The position numbers and the translations under genes are program-made. The notes beneath the pieces are model-generated. The model saw nothing but the letters and a program-made list of their open reading frames with translations, was not told the origin of the DNA and made no database searches. Below, one piece after another: positions 11,647 to 22,492 of a DNA stretch of 64,000 nt. Position 1 is the stretch's first letter; each line of letters starts with the position of its first letter. The stretch comes from Tigriopus japonicus (lineage: Eukaryota; Arthropoda; Copepoda; Harpacticoida; Harpacticidae). The stretch is taken from the NCBI GenBank assembly GCA_010645155.1, contig CM021317.1, forward strand, positions 8,898,678-8,962,677, given 5' to 3'.

Positions 11647-12899
11647 CAGTGATGGCAAATTTTGGCTTTTACTAAATTTTTGCCATTTTCTGCCACTTGG
11701 TGGCAGAAAATGGCAGAAAGTGGCAGGAAATGGCAGAAAGTGGCAGGAAATGGCAGAAAATGGCAGAAAATGGCAGAAAATGGCAGAAAATAGCAGAAAA
11801 TGGCAGAAAATGGCAGAAAATAGCAGAAAATGGCAGAAAATGGTAGAAAATGGCCGCTAATAGACAAAAGTACGCATAGACTGATGTTCAACTACAAATC
11901 TGCTTTTGTAGAATAAGATTAAAAGAGTTAACTATGATTCAAGTTTACACAAATACTTGAGAGCAACAACTACAAACTCAAAATTAAATGTAAACATCAT
12001 TGCTGATGCTAAAATACCTAGAAATACACATTGTATTTGAAAACACATCTTTACATAAGATATTCCCTGGTTTAAAATTTGTCATTCTTTTTATGTGCCA
12101 TATAGTGATAATAATTCAGGCTGCGATGAGAACTTCAATTGATAATATGACAAAAGTTTATCTGAAATATTCAAAACCTCCTATGATATACTTTTATCAT
12201 ATTTCATATTGATAATATAATTTTCATATTGGAAAAAATATTTATTTTGCAGTTCAAAGTCACTTGATTATTAGATAGTGATGAAATGGGATATAAGAAT
12301 AAGATTATCCCTATTTTCTAGAATGCTTGATGTTATCATATGGTTTATTAATTAATAGCGTAATCAATTAAACGAATTAATACATGAAATGTGTCCCAGG
12401 AAGTATTTGTTGCAACTTTTTGTAAAGCCCCAATTTCGTTTTTTTAAAGAAAACGAAAATGACTTGTTTAGGACTAGTGTTCAAATTTTGTTGATTTGGT
12501 TTTAAAGTACAGTCGAATCTCGATACAAACAATCTCGGTTTAAGCAATTTTCGCGATATAAACAACTTTTACGATATAACGATATAAACACTGAATTTGG
12601 CCACCCTGACTTCGAGGGAAAATCAAAAACGAATCGAGGACAATGATTTCACAAACTTTTATCTTCCTTCTTCGATGCAATGAGCTTTTGAAGGGATGGT
12701 AAGGCCATAGTTAGACCAAAAGTGCCAAATTTTATCCCTTTAATTATTGAATATATTGATTTATATGAGTTTCAAGAAAAATTAATTTCTGCCATTTTCT
12801 ACCATTTTCTGCCACTTTTTTCGCATGAATAAAAGCCATTTTCTGCCACCAATTTCTGCCAGGTGGCAGAAAATGGCTTTTATTCATATGCCATCACTG
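11647..12899. mobile_element. 1.25-kb hAT-like nonautonomous element with GGCAGAAAAT motif arrays
   Basis: The left end is CAGTGATGGCA and the reverse of the right end is CAGTGATGGCA. The flanking target duplication caccagtg is perfect (11639-11646 and 12900-12907). From about 11695 to 11860 a 10-bp motif (ATGGCAGAAA, variants with GTGG) repeats about 16 times. A short inverted array lies at the other end (12787-12880). The centre is AT-rich and non-coding. The CAG terminus and 8-bp TSD point to hAT. Confidence 0.92.
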
Positions 12900-13379
12900 C
12901 ACCAGTGACTTCTCGATATTTAATTGAAAACTCGTCACACTTGAGTAAAAATTACCCACAAAGGATCTTTAAGTTCAGTACTAGGACCTTAACATTCTAC
13001 TTCAGTAATTGATATCATTTTCGAAACATGCCTTCATGAGGCCCTTATAAGTTTTTTTGCCCTCAGTGCAAAATATAATCGCAAAAATAGAACGTATCAC
13101 GTCAAACATGGGCAAAAGTGCACAAAAAATAGTTTTTGGTTATAACAATAGAATTTTGAAAATTCCGTTTTGGCAATGATTGAAGCATCAGAATTCTTCA
13201 TGATTATGAAGAACTTACGTAGACGTAATATTCTTAAAGGATTTAACCACTTTGAAGCGAAAGATTTCGAAAACGTTAGAGCATATTGTTTAAAAAGCGT
13301 GTTACGAGTCCGGCCATTTTCGGTACCGTCCAAACGTTCCCAGACCATGAATGATAAATTTAAAGAAAAGTGGATTTAC

Positions 13380-13720
13380 CTGTTCCTTAACGTCCATTAC
13401 ATAGACGTTGTTGAAGGTAGTCGAATTATAAAAAGTATAGCCACCCGCGATGAGAACTTGGTTGTCATTCACTAGAGCCAAACCTTGATGGATAATTTCA
13501 TAACCAGGGGGGGTCAAACCCGACCATGGAAGTAACCCAGATGATATGAACGACTTCCCATCAAAAATAAGCGCAACACCTTCTTTGGGGCAAAAAAACC
13601 AAAGTCTTCCGTCAACCAATTGAACCGCAGAAAACTTATATCCCATAACTCCAGAGCAGGATGGACGTGGAGCTCCGTGCCATTGTTGTGTTACGTGATC
13701 CATGGAATATCCCACGAACC
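13380..13720 (-). CDS. Internal exon of a kelch-type protein (exon B)
   Basis: This exon follows a TTTTATTTAG acceptor and ends at CAG|GTAAAT. It opens with two bases of a split codon. The codon is completed by the single base left by the exon at 16687-16855, giving Trp and the junction SHAH-W-FVGYSMDH. The product includes VTQQWHGAPRPSC, KFSAVQLVDGRLWFF, and GLALVNDNQVLIAGGYTF then YVMDVKEQ. The alternation of [LV]xxGRLW and NDNQVLIAGG blocks with a following short strand is typical of kelch beta-propeller blades. It ends in phase 0. No continuation exon was found below 13380. The orthologue and full length are unknown. Confidence 0.75.
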
Positions 13721-15114
13721 CTAAATAAAAGTTGAATAATATTCAAGCAAAAAATAACTTTCTCCTTTTTTTGGAGGAAAAATTCCTGGTGAAAAGTCGA
13801 CAACGAGAACCAAACCTGAAAGCGCTCTCACTGAAGACAAGGCATGTTAGAACCGTCCAGAACAATTTCAGGCCAACTTTTGGTTTTATTACACAGTACT
13901 TTTTAAGCAGCAATCCTTTTCAAAGGTAAATGGTTAGGCTTTAAAGGTGGTTAAGTTTAACAAAAAACAAGCTTAGGGCGTAGGCAACAAAATGTTGAGA
14001 TTAAGAATAAGAATTGGGATGAGAATAAGAATTGTTACTTTATCAACCTTTTGGCAAAATAGCACCTTTAGTATATTTCCCAAGTATAACCGTCCGACGA
14101 AAATTTGGGACGGTTCTTTGCAAAATGACACTACTGAAAAGAATACTTTCATATAAAATAATTGCCAACCTGGCAAAAGGTGGCATCAAAAATCAACATC
14201 TGGCTGCCGTGCTTAAATACAACCATGAGAGCAGGGTTGGTCTCGGGATTATCCCCGGGATTCCTGGATTAGCGGGTCCCGGGGCGGGATTTTCTAACTC
14301 TAAAAACCGGAGAAATGGTATTTTCTTTCATTTTTTAAAAAGTGATTTTTTACGGATTACAAGACGGGATTTTCTTAAACATTTGCGATCTGTGAGCTTT
14401 GAAAGTGTTTAAATTGCAAAAATGCAACAAATGTCTAGCAATGATCCTTTTTATTTAGTAAAAGATTTATTTCCAATCAGTAGACCTACTTGATCATTAG
14501 GGGTGCACTTTTCATGCAAATGCACTTTTTTACACGTTTGGCCGGTTTTTTGCTTTATTTGCACTTTTTGCCGTTTTTCCACGTTTTTGCACTTTCCGTG
14601 ATTTTTTGCTGATATCTTTTGTATTTTGGCCAGAAATTTCAAAAAAATGAACATTTTTTTCCAAATTCCGTGTAAAAAAACTTTCCGTCAAAAAACCCCA
14701 GCATGGCTAAAAAATTAATATATTGTTGATTGTTCCAAACATTGGAATTGGCTTCACTTGTTGGGGTAAATAGTTTACCTTATGGGCTGGTAATTTAAAT
14801 CATGTTGATGAACACTAAGATTTTTCACCGAAAATTCAATTTATTTGACATGAATAACAATTCTGCTCAACAAAACCAATCATGGGATAGAAAGAAACGT
14901 TTAATAAACATAGAAAATGATAGTAATCAACCTACCCACTTAAATCAAAACAAAAAGACCAAAAATACTTGAAAAACTTGACCACGTATATGGTTCTTGT
15001 GTTTAGTAAAAAACTCTTTTGGCTTGAAAATTAAAAATGAAGCCAAACAGTCAAAAGGTTAGATAGACATTGCATGTATATGCATATTTATTTTTTACAA
15101 AATAAATTTTTAAG

Positions 15115-15890
15115 GAAGCCAGAGTGGCCGCGCGTACTAATGCGTTCCTATAAGAGCCGAGTGTAAGTGCACAGATCTAAGTCGCGAAGTGACCAGATAC
15201 ACACAACTGCCGTGGCATCTGTTGTCAGTGGATTCAAACTTTGTCACTCATGGTTGTTGTCGTCGTTGACACCAAGAGCGCAGTCCGTTTATAAATAATT
15301 ACTATCCCGTTGCATTTGAGAATTTCCTCCCATTGAGCAAAACAGGTTTTCTACCCTCCTCTGTTCTCTACGTACTTTGGCTTTAATGGGACTGTTGCTG
15401 CCGGTCAGCTCGTGTCTTCTCTGTTTTGCTTGAAGTTGGGCTCACAATGGTCGACTGGAGATGTCTGGCTTTAAAGATTTGAGATTCTTCAGGATTACTT
15501 AATGACATTTGAGAAAGAATCGACTCTTCTGATTCATTTAGTTCAGAGATTAGAGGCCCCTAGGAAACGCCACTGAGTTTTTGGTTTATGAATTAGGGTC
15601 AGACTTGCAACAAAAATTGAGTCGAGAGTGAACAAGCAGATGCACTTTTTATACTTCAGGCATATCTGCGCACAGAGTCACTTTTAATAATTTCAACCAA
15701 CAGATGTCGTGGCAAGGTTGTGAGTCTTTAGATATATTATATCAGCCCAAGGCGTCTTTGGTAAGTGCTTCCCCAGACGGCGTAGGTTTGAATCCTGTTG
15801 GGATCGAATTAAAGCTGTCGGGAGAAATCCTTCAATTTACAGGGAATCGCATTCCTTGTAGCGGTAGTAAAAAATCCGCAAAAAAATAAA
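15115..15890 (+). mobile_element. tRNA-derived SINE (family 1), split by an insertion
   Basis: The 5' part (15115-15170) begins GGAAGCCAGAGTGGCCGCGC and is tRNA-like with an A-box-like segment. The 3' part resumes at 15769 with TTCCCCAGACGGCGTAGG, a B-box-like GGTTTGAATCC, then GCTGTCGGGAGAAATCC and a pol III-style A-rich tail. The same unit occurs at 29371-29550, 29555-29678 and 29910-30080, with fragments at 36385 and 61366. The 590-bp insertion is flanked by a duplicated gtaagtgc. Confidence 0.88.
15171..15760 (+). mobile_element. Innermost 590-bp nonautonomous element (family D, copy 1)
   Basis: It starts ACAGATCTAAGTCGCGAAG and ends AAGGCGTCTTTG. The target duplication gtaagtgc lies at 15163-15170 and 15761-15768, exactly within the SINE. 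Subterminal inverted segments GCCGTGGCATCTGTTG and (reversed) GCCACGACATCTGTTG lie near each end. A 567-bp relative is inverted at 56749-57315. It is non-coding, and an 8-bp TSD suggests hAT or P mobilisation. Confidence 0.88.
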
Positions 15891-16686
15891 ATAAAAAGTA
15901 AAGCCACATTAACAATCCTTGAGTGTACTCTCAGATGATCAATTGTCTTTTTTGAAAAAAAGCAACACCTCTGTTGAGAGTGTACTAAAAGACCACCAAT
16001 TTGACCTAATTTTGGTATACTGTAAAATCTGACTTATGTATGTTGACATTTGACCCAATATTGGGAGAAATACAATTCTGATCTTTTTTGACTTAAATAC
16101 CATTTTTGGAACAACCAAGGGGCTTAGCAATTTTCGTGTTTTCCCAAATGAACCAGATCAATCAACCAATTTCTTTGTCTTTCACAAAAAAAATGTTTGC
16201 ACTTTTATTTGCACTTTCATCTGCACTTTTTGGTCTTTTCATTTGCACGAAAAGTGCACCCCTTTTTATCATACTTCAAAGTTTTGATATTTATGGAAGA
16301 TGGAAAATCGGAAATCCCAGAAATCCCAAAAATCCCGGTTTATTCTGTCCCCGAGATCGCAGTGACGGGATTTTCTTTGACGGGACGGGATAAAATCAAC
16401 TCTGCATGAGAGGCATTGGCGTCATGGGGTTTAGGCTGGCATTTGGCAAGCCTACAGTCAAAATATTGATTGATTTGCAAATATTAGAATGTTGAAAAAT
16501 ATCTTACTTTGAAATTTTATTCAAAATTTGTGTGAATTAGGACAAAAACGAATAAATGAATTTTTAGTTGCTTTGATCAAATTTACACGAGCTGACAATT
16601 GGTATTTTAGAAAACAATGTAAAAACAATTAAATGGACTATTATTTAGAAAACAGATTTTCTGGAAAAATATGTAGGTGTACTCAC

Positions 16687-16855
16687 AGTGTGCATGAGAT
16701 CCTAAAAGAATCAGTTTGCCATCATATTTCGAAATCGCCTGAAAGAAACGAGAGTGGTCAGTCGGAAATCCAAATACAAAAGGGGTGTCCCAGACGTTTC
16801 CCCATGAGTCTCGCGATTCAAAACGTGGAGTGTACACAATACCAAGAGACCCAGT
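16687..16855 (-). CDS. Internal exon of a kelch-type protein (exon A)
   Basis: The frame reads TGSLGIVYTPRFESRDSWG, then VWDTPFVFGFPTDHSRFF and AISKYDGKLILLGSHAH, ending at a strong donor, CACACT|GTGAGT. It leaves one base of a split codon that joins exon B (13380-13720) in phase to give SHAH-W-FVGYSM. An in-frame TAG sits exactly at the proposed acceptor (CATAG|ACTGGG), so the exon cannot extend further. The pyrimidine tract there is poor, so an acceptor about 45 bases inward is also possible. KYDGKLILLGSH is a kelch-like strand pair. Confidence 0.65.
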
Positions 16856-16985
16856 CTATGTAGTAACTTCTTTCGCTTTTTATGCAAGATTTATTAGTGT
16901 TAGGTGTTTTTCTTTCATTTCATTCTAGAGCCATTTATTCTAACTTCTAAAGTTGTGTTCTTGTAAAGCACCAAAATTGCATTGG

Positions 16986-17220
16986 TTTGTCACAACGGTG
17001 TTCAAACGCCCACAAGTCTGAAAGCTTGTCCAACTCCTTTTTGAAGGTCTGAAATTGGTCGCTCTCTTGCCTTCTCCTTTTTCGTTTTTTCTCCTTCCTC
17101 ATATGTAGAGGGTGACTAATTTTGAAACTGAAGTTGACATTTAAAACCTATAATATCTTCAAAATGAGGCAAAAATCTTGTTGTCTTCAAAATTTAAGAC
17201 TGTTTCTTCACAACCCTTAC
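16986..17220 (+). repeat. Dispersed repeat shared with 33850-33892 plus 40434-40870
   Basis: TTTGTCACAAC, TCTGAAATTG, then a CT-rich tract and TTTTGAA..GAAGTTGACAT plus TTTAAAATGAG-like segments occur in the same order at 33850-33892 continuing at 40434-40870. There they are split by the TAGAGCTGTGCA element. No coding sense was found. The family is unknown. Confidence 0.5.
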
Positions 17221-17429
17221 CCTACTATGCATATAAACCTTGTCTACAGAGAATATAGACCACTATAAAGTATGAAGTACATCTCTCTACTCACTCCACG
17301 TTGAGTGGCCTCACGGCTACTCAGCGTTCTACATGGTGGCAGCGGTGTTTCCGTGGTGGGAGTAGGATAGTAGGTGTGTGTGTGTGTATCATGCCGGTGC
17401 CGAAACCCCACGGAACACAAACCAGTGGC

Positions 17430-18070
17430 GGGATTGATTGGCCGTGCGGGTGGATTCCCAGATCGATTGCCATGTGCGGGTGGATTCCCGGATCCATTGT
17501 CGTGTGCGGGAGGATTCTTGGATCAATTGCCGTGTCGGATTGGTGAGGCCGCGTCAGATGCACCGTGTTGGATCGGTGGGGATTGAGTCGCCCATATGGA
17601 TTGCATGGTGGGGATTGAGTTGCCCATATGGATCGTTGGTGGGGATCAAGTTGCCCAGATGGATTGCAGGGCAGGGATCGAGTCGCCCAGATGGATCAAA
17701 GGGTTGAGATTGAGTCGCCCAAATGGATCGCATGGTGGGCTGATCGAATTGCCCAGATGGATCGCATGGTGGGCTGATTGAGTTGCCCAGATGGATCACA
17801 TGGTGAAGCTCGAGTTGCCCAGATGGATTGCATGGTGGGAATTGAGTCGCCCAGATGGAACGCTTGGTGGTGATCAAGTCGCCCAGATGGCTTGCATGGT
17901 GGGCTGATCGAGTTGCCCAGATGGATCACATGGTGGGGATCGAGTTGCCCAGATGGATCTCATGGTGGGGATCGAGTTGCCCAGATGGATCACATGGTGG
18001 GAATGGAGTTGCCCGGATGGATCACATGGTGGGAATGGAGTTGCCCAGATGGATCGCATGGTGGGGATCA
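17430..18070. repeat. GC-rich minisatellite, about 32-bp units
   Basis: Units of the form CACATGGTGGG..GGAGTTGCCCAGATGGAT repeat about 15 times with 31-44 bp spacing. They are preceded (17430-17540) by three related units with GTGCGGGTGGATTCC. It is open in several frames on both strands because the unit lacks stops; those frames are not taken as genes. It is unusually GC-rich for this window. Confidence 0.9.
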
Positions 18071-18079
18071 AATCACAGA

Positions 18080-18435
18080 TATAGATCGGTGGGGCCGTGT
18101 GATGCACCGATATGGATTGGTGGGACCGTGTGATGCACCGATATGGATCAGTGGGGCCGTGTGATGCACTGATATGGATCGGTGGGGCCGTGTGTTGCAC
18201 CGATATGGATCGGTGGGGCCCTGTGATGCACTGATATGGATCGGTGGAGGCGTGTGATGCACCGATATGGATCAGTGGGGCCGTGTGATGCACCGATATG
18301 GATCGGTGGGGCCCTGTGATGCACCGATATGGATCGGTGGGGCCGTGTGATGCACCGATATGGATCGGTGGGGCCGTGTGATGCACCGATATGGATCGGT
18401 GGGGCCGTGTGATGCACCGATATGGATCGGTTGGC
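18080..18435. repeat. 31-bp minisatellite containing a perfect hairpin
   Basis: The 31-bp unit contains CACCGATATGGATCGGTGGG and GCCGTGTGATG and repeats about 11 times with few changes. Within each unit CACCGAT and ATCGGTG form a 7-bp inverted repeat around ATGG. Period 31 means three units give a 31-residue repeat in every open frame, so the long minus-strand frame (17874-18479) is a by-product. Confidence 0.92.
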
Positions 18436-18439
18436 TCTC

Positions 18440-19145
18440 TTATAGAGAGTCGAAAGAGTAGAGTACCGCGAAATTTCACCCATTGTCAAAAGTAGGCATA
18501 ACATTTTGATGCAAATTTATTTATTCACATTTTGGGTGTTGAAATTCCATTTATTATCCTTTTTGGTACGTCCCTTGTAATGCTACTTCTGTGAAAAACA
18601 CCAAGGCTCTTAATTGATGTAAAATTTAAAATATTTTTTGATATTTAAGTTTCTCAAACAGTGCCAAGTGAAGTACCCTTAAGATGGAAAATCTTATTAC
18701 TTGAAAACCATGGTAAAGAAATAATTGTGTCAATTGCCTATTGGATTCCAATGAAAAGCAAAGCTATGAAGGAAATGGTAGCATAAATAACGAAACACCT
18801 TTTGGTAGTGATATCATTTATTTTGTACTCTTTAGGATTTTTCTTCCAGTTGTACAAAATGTGTTTCTGATTGTGTGCAAGCTTAAATAAACCTCTTCCA
18901 ATAGTGCTTCAACTCTTCCGGACTTGCATCACCCCCATCTTCCTCTACAGCCCTTTGCCTCTGGCTTCCTAACTCAATTCTACCCAATCCGCCCTCAAAT
19001 CCACTGATGCCGCTTACACCAAATTCCTCAACTAATACCTCTGCATGCCCCAATATGCCGATAATGCATGAACACATTTCATGAGCAAAAACGAGCCCTT
19101 CACCACCAGGTTGACAATCTTGGCTTTTTTCTACCAACACTTTAA
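18440..19145. other. Unassigned sequence with one 85-codon minus-strand frame
   Basis: The minus-strand frame 18883-19140 reads GGEGLVFAHEMCSCIIGILG and EEFGVSGISGFEGGLG. I do not recognise it, and no splice sites or neighbours support it as a gene. Confidence 0.3.
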
Positions 19146-19146
19146 T

Positions 19147-21242
19147 TAGAGGTTGCGTGAGAAAAGTCTTTGATATTCCATTTATTTGAAAAATCTAGTT
19201 AGTTAGCATTTTAGTTGGCACAAAAATCATTAGTTTTTTATTAATTAAAACCAAACCTTTAGGATAAATAAACTCACGCAACCTTGGAATAAATTGTGGT
19301 ACATTACAAGGGAGACATCTTAACAGAAACTTAAAGATCCTTTTGTCCCTATGAGCTAATTCCACTAACCATGAACATCTAGAATCTCTTGTCTGGATGT
19401 GTCCTCCCACTTTCTTAGGAAAATGGCAGATGTATTTTTTTCTCATGTTGTGAAAATAAAATGGGAGTATTCTCAGTATTTTTGTTATTGTCACCACCAT
19501 GACCTCATACGTACACCCCTTTTGCTTCTTTATTTATTTAAGTGTTTGGTTTCTGAAGTGCTAGAAGAGCATTCATTGTTCAAGCCAATGGGGTTGTACA
19601 CCCTACCTACAAATTACCTTTCTACTCATTGATCATCAATTTGCTTTGATGAATTGGCTCAATTTTTTTTGAATAGAATCCAGACCTTAGGAATAATCAG
19701 AACATTTATTTGGACATTCATGAATTTGAATGCCTCAAGCAACTTCCAAGAACCCTCAATGTCATCCTCTTTGGTTAACTGCAATGACACAGAGTCAATG
19801 GATCACACTGGTTCCAGTCCTCTTGAACTGAGTAGTTGCAATGAATACTTCCCAAGCCTAACATATCATTTCACAAAGCAAAATTTCTAAGTTTGCTTGA
19901 TTATATTTTAAAATAGATTATTTGGTCTATACTTACCTAATCTAACATGAAAGAAGCTAACTCAACCTGTCCCTATAGAGGATTTTAAACCAAGCTTGCA
20001 AAATTTGTCAATAGATGGCGTGAAAGAGGGGGCAAGTGTGTGTGATCATTTATTTGTTCTTGTCCCTTGGACTAGCATTTTAGTATAGAAAACATACTAG
20101 TTCGTCATGCTGGGATTTGTGATAAGTAGTTATTAGTAATATGAATAGTTTAATGAAATATGAGAATGATAAGAGCACAAACGTTCAGAAATGACGGAGA
20201 GAATGAATAGGAATGGTTTCACGAGCCTTGTCGCATGCCATTTCCTTGACCAAGGGGGTGCTACCTTTGCCAGAGCTTTGGAAGCTATGCTTGCTGCATG
20301 CTTAGATGTGGCAGTCAGGAGGGCCGACGATTTGTTCCACAATATGGACGCATGAGTTACAAATGTGTTGCACCCAATCAGGGGCTGTTTGATGATACCA
20401 GCAGTCTTTGAGCAGGTAGTTGCAAAGTGATCCTCAGGTGAATTTTCAGAAGGGAACAACAGCTTGCCAATCACGCTCCTCTCTCCGCTTGATCCACTAC
20501 AGCTGTGGTGAGCTTTCCAGGCCTCCATCACTATTGCCCTGATTGCGAGCTCGTCATATAAAGGGAGGCCAGCCTTAGCGAGTAGGTCGGGGATTTTCAC
20601 GTGGGCTGTCCTTCTCACTAGCACAGTACTAAGCACTAAGGTCACAAGTCTTTTCTCTTTACTTGCCCAACCTTCCCCTCCAACTATTGGTGAATTTTTC
20701 AAGCTTGGTTTAAACTCCTCTATATGAACCCTAAGAATTTAAACTTAATCTAAGTACCAGTCCATCTACTTTCCAAAGAATTATCCAGGCAACCTCTAGA
20801 AATGCAAGTGAGATGATAATGCAGGCTTTCAAATCATTTGGAACTTTTCCATGTATTGTTGGTGTGATTTAGCATGTTTGGTCTATATTAATCTGCTAAA
20901 ACTAATCATGTAGCCAAAAGGGTTCAAAAACGAGTTTGAAGGAAATCCTGATGGCTAAAGTTGAAATAACAAAGTGAAAAACCATTCATTTCATTTTTAC
21001 AACATTAGAAAGAAGTGTTTCCCATTTTCCTTAATGAGAAGTAAGGCATAAAATGACAATTGACCTTCACACCCTTGCCTATATGAGAAGTTTCCAGAAA
21101 AACAAGTACCATATCTTTCTCTTCTAATTACTACTCCAAAAAATTAGAAATGGCTGATTTGTTTCTATACCAACTAAAACTAGTGATTTAGATGTAGTTT
21201 TCTGATGGACGGAACGTCAATTTTTTTCTCACGCAACCCCTA
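19147..21242. repeat. Region bounded by inverted AGGTTGCGTGAGAAAA copies
   Basis: TTAGAGGTTGCGTGAGAAAA at 19147 is mirrored at about 21223-21242 by a segment whose reverse reads TTAGGGGTTGCGTGAGAAAA. A closer inverted copy at 19273-19284 makes a 135-bp unit (19150-19284) similar to 55231-55370. No target duplication was found. It encloses a LINE fragment at 20230-20702. Confidence 0.5.
20230..20702 (-). pseudogene. Non-LTR retrotransposon C-terminal fragment
   Basis: The minus-strand frame reads LLAKAGLPLYDELAIRAIVM, EAWKAHHSC, NTFVTHASILWNKSSALL and AASIASKALAKVAPPW. This resembles the extreme C-terminus of non-LTR reverse transcriptases (the LL.KAGLPSL..L....MEAW motif and a final NTF...A..LWN block). 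No RT core is present. It is a 5'-truncated LINE copy of a clade different from the CR1-like element at 41.6 kb. Confidence 0.55.
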
Positions 21243-21273
21243 AATAAAGTGTAGGTAGAAAAAAGCCAAGAGG

Positions 21274-21618
21274 TTGGCAAGGTTAGTGTCCAACAATATT
21301 AGGAACCTGACCTTTCCAGGGGTAATTTCCGGACACATGTCATTCCTGATCAAGGACTTGGCAACACCTTATTGTCCTTTGCCTGACATCCCTTCGGAAT
21401 ATAGGCAGTTGCACACCTTTGTTGCCCAACTCCATCAAGAACAGGAACTGACGAAAGACCTGTTCAATTTGACCCACCCTCTTTATTGCAATAACCAAGA
21501 TTTTCATCAGCTCCTGCTAACCACCTGCATCTGTTCCGTCTGTGCATCTTCCCCTATTCCCAATCAGGCAGTGAGTTCAGTGGAGAATATAAGTTTAGAT
21601 GTATTGTTATCAATATGA
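21274..21618 (+). other. Unrecognised open frame, 114 codons
   Basis: It includes LTFPGVISGHMSFLIKDL, YCPLPDIPSEYRQLHTFVA and DFHQLLLTTCICSVCASS. The composition is protein-like, with CxxC-type cysteines, but no family is recognised. Splice sites were not established. It could be an exon or a transposon remnant. Confidence 0.3.
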
Positions 21619-22062
21619 CTGAAATTAGACAAAAATAATCTAACTGATATTCAGTTGTCATTAATTGTGTTTGGAATTGAATTTTGTCAAATTTGACTAA
21701 AATAAACAAAAATAATCAGATTGATATGCATTTTTGATCAATTGTGCTTTGAAAGTAAACACTTCAACATGTTCACATTTCAACATGTTCAACACTTCAA
21801 CATGTGCCAACAAAACTACCTTTCCATGCAAATTGTGAAGACAATTACTCAATTTTTTTTAAGTACAGAAAACAAGGTCTTAAGGTTAAGGTTTGAAGGC
21901 TACCATATAATAGACCATCTTTCAGAAATGGCAATCTTCCAGAGAAAAAAGAATTATCTTCATGAGATGATAAGCACATGAAGCTCAGCATCATCACAAA
22001 TGGTTCAGATTCAATTAACATATTTCAAAGCACAATGTTCAATTTTAACTATAAGCTTATTT

Positions 22063-22492
22063 CAGACCCATGTTAATTACTTCTAAAATGTAAGTAATTA
22101 AAGTTACAATTACATTGGTCTCAAAAGTAATTAAAGACAATAACAATTACTTGATTTTCAAATGTAATTAATAACAATTACTTTCCAAAAGTAATTGAAT
22201 TACATTTCGATTACTTTCTTTTTTCAAACTAAGCTTGCACTCCTTTCTTTTCAAGTGCAAAATGAGCAAAGATCATCACAACCTGTGATCTTTTATCAAT
22301 CAATTCACATACAAAAAGATATTGAAAGAACGCAGGAAAATCTGCAAAATTTATAATCCCTCAACTTCTTCTGTTGGTGAAAATGTAATTGTAATTTGTA
22401 ATTGAAAAATGTCAATTACATGGGCTCAAATGTAATTAATCATAAACACTTGTAATTGTAAAAAAATCAATTACAATTACATCACAGGTCTG
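22063..22492. mobile_element. TAATTACAATTAC-type MITE (family C), copy 1
   Basis: It starts CAGACCCATG and ends ATTACATCACAGGTCTG, with inward-running TGTAATTAATTACAATTAC motifs and a shared centre containing CCAAAAGTAATTGAATTAC and AAGCTTGCACTCC. Flanking 8-mers match only 5 of 8. The family recurs at 29331-30217 and 40873-45495. Confidence 0.8.

Larger units (their letters stand above)
14498..16264. mobile_element. Second-level element with TGCACTTTTT motif arrays
   Basis: The left end is TAGGGGTGCACTTTTCATGC and the reverse of the right end is AAGGGGTGCACTTTTCGTGC. Flanking 8-mers ttgatcat and tttatcat match at 7 of 8. Both ends carry inward-running TTTGCACTTTTT copies (14515-14605 and 16195-16250). 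It is inserted in the element at 14232-16404 and is non-coding. Confidence 0.85.
14232..16404. mobile_element. Outer hAT-like element of a four-level nest
   Basis: The left end is CAGGGTTGGTCTCGGGATTA and the reverse of the right end is CAGAGTTGATTTTATCCCGT. The flanking target duplication catgagag is perfect (14224-14231 and 16405-16412). Subterminal CGGGATTTT and ATCCCGGG motifs repeat at both ends. It lies wholly in the intron between the two kelch-type exons and contains the elements at 14498-16264, 15115-15890 and 15171-15760. Confidence 0.9.

Noticed and set aside
15115..15890. Functional tRNA gene
   Set aside because: A-box and B-box are present but stems do not pair into a full tRNA, the sequence recurs with a common tail, and one copy is split; it is a SINE.
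17430..18435. CRISPR-like regular repeats
   Set aside because: The units are directly tandem without unique spacers and the DNA is eukaryotic; this is a minisatellite.
17874..18479. 201-codon minus-strand frame of HIGASHGPTDPYRC-type repeats
   Set aside because: It is the translation of a 31-bp minisatellite lacking stops; all three frames are equally open and the period is not a multiple of three.
18883..19140. HEM-containing frame as a metalloprotease
   Set aside because: There is no HExxH motif and no supporting exon structure.
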